Shown here piece after piece: positions 6,033 through 7,758 of a stretch of DNA of 7,758 nt. Positions within the stretch are counted from its first letter, which is position 1. Each line of letters begins with the position of its first letter. The stretch is taken from the NCBI GenBank assembly GCA_964414595.1, contig CAYPXJ010000060.1:1-7758 (forward strand), in the 5' to 3' direction. Both the position numbers and the translations under genes were made by a program. Source of the DNA: CAYPXJ01 sp964414595 (lineage in GTDB: Bacteria; Pseudomonadota; Alphaproteobacteria; Rickettsiales; CAIJLX01). Below the pieces are notes generated by a model, which was given only the letters and a program-made list of their open reading frames with translations, ran no database searches and had not been told where the DNA came from.

Positions 6033-6248
6033 ATGCAGACAGCGGAGCAAAATAAAGAGCAATTAGCCTTTGCACCAGGCGATTCGGTACCGTGGTTTGC
6101 AACTGCAACACATGTTCGCAAAGAGTTTCATTTTGATACGGTGGCAGGACGTTATCTCGTTTTGTGCTTTTATGGCTCAACAAAATTTGAAGTAAGCCGG
6201 AAAATCATCGAGGAATTTTACAAAGTAAAAGGTGTTTTGACGACATAA
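6033..6248 (+). CDS. 5' fragment: N-terminal part of a redoxin-like domain
   Basis: This 71-residue open frame encodes the first half of an AhpC/TSA-like thioredoxin fold: APGDSVPWF (the usual opening of peroxiredoxin-type domains), then VAGRYLVLCFYGST (beta strand and turn) and the helix VSRKIIEEFYK. True peroxiredoxins have a peroxidatic Cys after the strand, in a P-x-x-x-T-x-x-C motif. Here the equivalent segment is GSTKFEVS with no cysteine; the only Cys lies earlier, inside the strand (LVLCFYG). The domain is therefore probably not a peroxidase. The final three residues (LTT before TAA) arise after the shift and do not belong to the original protein. AGGAA at 6026-6030 supports the ATG at 6033. 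Translated alone, this piece would probably be an unfolded fragment. Confidence 0.6.
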   Translation: MQTAEQNKEQLAFAPGDSVPWFATATHVRKEFHFDTVAGRYLVLCFYGSTKFEVSRKIIEEFYKVKGVLTT

Positions 6249-6265
6249 ACGCTGCCTTTTTTGCC

Positions 6266-7171
6266 GTGTGTCTCGACAAAGAAGATATTGAGAAAGATAA
6301 AATAAAGCAAAAAATTCCAGGCTATCGCGTTTTTTTTGACTTTGAAGGTCGTATTAGTAAAGGGTATAAGGCCTTGCATGAAGGCTCAGAATCCCTGCGC
6401 CCCTATACGCTACTTATTGATCCTAATATGCGTGTGCTAAAGGCCTGGAGCTTTGATAGCCCACGTACGCATGTAAATGAAGTCGTTGAGTTTATTAAAA
6501 ATCTTCCCCCCATGAAAGCGACCGAAGTTCCCGCGCAAATGCAGGCTCCTGTTTTGGTTTTACCGCGTATTTTGGAACCTGAACTTTGCCACGAGCTTAT
6601 CGCTTATTACGATAAAAAGGGCGGCTATGACTCAGGTTTTATGCGCCAGCAGGGTGAAAAAACTGTAGGAATTGTGGATCACGGGTTTAAACGCCGCGAC
6701 GATTGTATGATTGAGGAGGAAGAACTTCGCAAGGTTATCCGGGATCATATAACGCGCCGTCTCACACCTCAAATTCGTAAAGCTTTCCAGTTTAACGCCA
6801 CACATATGGAGCGCTATCTTGTGGCCCGCTATGATAGTGTATCTGGTGGGTTTTTCCGTGCGCATCGAGATAATACGACTAAGGCGACAGCTCACCGCAA
6901 ATTTGCAGTTACGCTTAATTTAAATGCGGAAGATTATGAAGGCGGCGATTTAATGTTCCCCGAATTTGGGTGGCAACGTTACCGAGCACCAACGGGTGGA
7001 TGCGTTGTATTTTCATGTTCAGTTCTGCATGAAGCTATGCCGGTGACGAAAGATGCGCGGTATGCGTTTCTACCATTCTTGTATGATGAAGCTGGCGCAA
7101 AGCTGCGCGAGGAAAATATTAAATTCCTTGCGACAGAAAGCACTAAAGAAAAAGAAGAATACGTGAAATAG
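6266..7171 (+). CDS. 3' fragment: prolyl 4-hydroxylase-like 2OG-Fe(II) oxygenase domain
   Basis: The nominal start is a GTG that is really an internal Val codon (FFAVCLDKED), so this is the continuation of the gene beginning at 6033. Counting from the GTG, residues 1-80 finish the redoxin-like fold (YRVFFDFEGRISKGYKA, then YTLLIDPNMRVLKAW). Residues from about 95 form the oxygenase. The iron ligands are H200 and D202 (RAHRDN) and H255 (VLHEAMPV), and the 2-oxoglutarate-binding basic residue is R265 (DARYAFLPFLYD). YLVARYD precedes the HxD motif, as in prolyl-4-hydroxylase-like enzymes. Enzymes of this fold use O2, Fe(II) and 2-oxoglutarate to hydroxylate a substrate, often a protein side chain; no substrate can be assigned. 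The tail is charged (KEKEEYVK). The stop TAG touches the stop of the convergent transporter gene. Confidence 0.82.
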   Translation: MCLDKEDIEKDKIKQKIPGYRVFFDFEGRISKGYKALHEGSESLRPYTLLIDPNMRVLKAWSFDSPRTHVNEVVEFIKNLPPMKATEVPAQMQAPVLVLPRILEPELCHELIAYYDKKGGYDSGFMRQQGEKTVGIVDHGFKRRDDCMIEEEELRKVIRDHITRRLTPQIRKAFQFNATHMERYLVARYDSVSGGFFRAHRDNTTKATAHRKFAVTLNLNAEDYEGGDLMFPEFGWQRYRAPTGGCVVFSCSVLHEAMPVTKDARYAFLPFLYDEAGAKLREENIKFLATESTKEKEEYVK

Positions 7172-7758
7172 TTACAGTCGCTGCGTTAGGCGGAAGAAAA
7201 CTCTAGGGTCTTCGCCATCCTGGCCGTTCGCTTGCACATCGCGCGTTAGCGGTACAGCGAATTCCAAATATCCCGAAGCGGTATCGGTAATATTGAAGCG
7301 CGAACCAATGCCCCATGAAGCAAGTGCCGCGCTGGAAGCTTCACCCGGAAAGCTATCCTTGTTCCAAACTTTGCCTATATCGTAATAAGTGTAGAGTTGG
7401 TAATCAGGCAGATATTGCCAGCTAGTAACGTCGTTGTATCGCAGCTCCAATTTTGTTGCCACACCTTGGTCACCACTAATTTCTGATGGATCGTAGGCAA
7501 GACCGTAAGTTTCGCCGCCAATACCAAATTCTTCTGATGCTAGTAGGGCATCGTGTGAATATTGGCCTGAAACACCAAATAATGCACTGAAATGTTCGGA
7601 AAGTGACTGTAAACGAACAAACTCTGCATTGTGCTTTAGAAAATCTTCGTCACCATTTGCGCGTGAACGAATCCCATTATCCTGCACGCCGAAAATATCG
7701 AGACCTTTTGAAATATCATACGATAGCTGATTTTCGCCACCCCAGGAATCTGCACGGT
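7172..7758 (-). CDS. FhaC/ShlB/HecB-family two-partner-secretion transporter (C-terminal part, runs off the right edge)
   Basis: The frame stays open to the window edge; the visible part is 194 residues including the beta-barrel end. Family proteins are Omp85-superfamily outer-membrane pores that export a large TpsA adhesin or haemolysin partner after recognition by periplasmic POTRA domains, which here would lie beyond the edge. Recognisable blocks are ENQLSYDISKGLDIFG, LQSLSEHFSALFGVSGQY, LLASEEFGIGG, AYDPSEISGDQGVATKLELRY, YQLYTYYDIGKVWN and SGYLEFAVPLTRDV, with alternating barrel strands. A GTG at 7685-7687 is internal, not a start, because homologous sequence continues upstream. Two oddities stand out. 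The position of the Arg in the L6 (V/I)RG(Y/F)-type motif is Leu (GETYGLAYDP). The last residue is Leu (FFRLTQRL) rather than the usual terminal Phe. No TpsA partner is in the window. It converges with the oxygenase gene at 7171/7172 with no spacer. Confidence 0.85.
   Translation of the reverse strand, partial: RADSWGGENQLSYDISKGLDIFGVQDNGIRSRANGDEDFLKHNAEFVRLQSLSEHFSALFGVSGQYSHDALLASEEFGIGGETYGLAYDPSEISGDQGVATKLELRYNDVTSWQYLPDYQLYTYYDIGKVWNKDSFPGEASSAALASWGIGSRFNITDTASGYLEFAVPLTRDVQANGQDGEDPRVFFRLTQRL

Larger units (their letters stand above)
6033..7171 (+). pseudogene. Frameshifted redoxin-domain / 2OG-Fe(II) oxygenase fusion gene (whole locus)
   Basis: Two adjacent open frames are the halves of one gene. 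The first runs in frame from 6033 to a TAA at 6246-6248. Continuing in the -1 frame from TTT at 6236-6238 gives FDDINAAFFAVCLDKED, which joins smoothly to the first half, as expected for a redoxin fold (beta strand with FFAV, then D-x-E-D). The downstream frame has no ATG near its beginning; it opens at 6191 after a TGA, so the two frames overlap by 58 nt. One extra T in the TTTT run at 6235-6238 would restore a single frame of 379 residues. The locus has a plausible promoter and SD, and no other damage is visible in about 1.1 kb. This points to a recent single-base deletion, an assembly/sequencing error, or, less likely, recoding. Architecture: peroxiredoxin-like domain, short Pro-containing linker (about NLPPMKATEVPAQM), then a prolyl-4-hydroxylase-like domain. 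Substrate unknown. Confidence 0.82.

Noticed and set aside
6000..6038. Minus-strand 12-residue ORF (MIPESMVNIATF) as a leader peptide for serC
   Set aside because: It contains only one serine, has no SD, and lies upstream of the predicted serC promoter.
6231..6248. Programmed -1 ribosomal frameshifting signal
   Set aside because: No canonical slippery heptamer in the zero frame at the T-run (P-site GTT cannot re-pair well as TGT), and no clear downstream pseudoknot. A deletion or sequencing error is simpler.

Overview
The window looks like a compact, moderate-GC alphaproteobacterial chromosome segment. Three things suggest this: the gene order ispD-ispF-pgpA-cinA (C-terminal type), the SerC protein of the alphaproteobacterial class V subtype followed directly by serA, and an intracellular-type PHA depolymerase. 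The closest genus cannot be named from sequence reading alone. There are no RNA genes, CRISPR arrays, insertion sequences or other mobile elements that I can see. This is mostly core metabolism, with one unusual accessory-like pair at the right end.

Left block, plus strand (1-3126): the 3' end of ispD, then ispF, pgpA and pncC/cinA-C. These are stacked with 4-, 4- and 1-nt overlaps of stop and start codons (ATGA, ATGA, TGATG), so they are almost certainly one translationally coupled operon. After 31 nt comes phaZ, with its own strong Shine-Dalgarno sequence. The products cover two steps of MEP isoprenoid synthesis, phosphatidylglycerol synthesis, nicotinamide-nucleotide recycling and storage-polymer mobilisation.

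Middle block, minus strand (3127-5944): serC then serA, separated by 1 nt. They encode the first two steps of phosphorylated serine biosynthesis. The operon reads leftward from a convincing sigma70-type promoter (TTGACG-17 nt-TATGCT) with phased A-tracts upstream. It collides head-on with phaZ; the two stop codons touch with no spacer.

Right block (5945-7758): a 154-nt divergent control region (5879-6032) also carries a plausible rightward promoter. This feeds a gene for a protein with an N-terminal cysteine-poor redoxin-like domain and a C-terminal prolyl-4-hydroxylase-like 2OG-Fe(II) oxygenase domain. The reading frame is broken by one missing base in a T-run near 6235-6238. Without that break it would encode about 379 residues, and all four catalytic residues of the oxygenase are intact. 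Its stop codon abuts the stop codon of a convergent minus-strand gene, the 3' end of a FhaC/ShlB-type outer-membrane two-partner-secretion transporter that runs off the right edge.

I found no clearly new biological system. The items most worth a second look are the frameshifted redoxin-oxygenase fusion, the divergent serC/oxygenase control region with a 13-nt dyad, and the missing arginine in the FhaC-like L6 motif.
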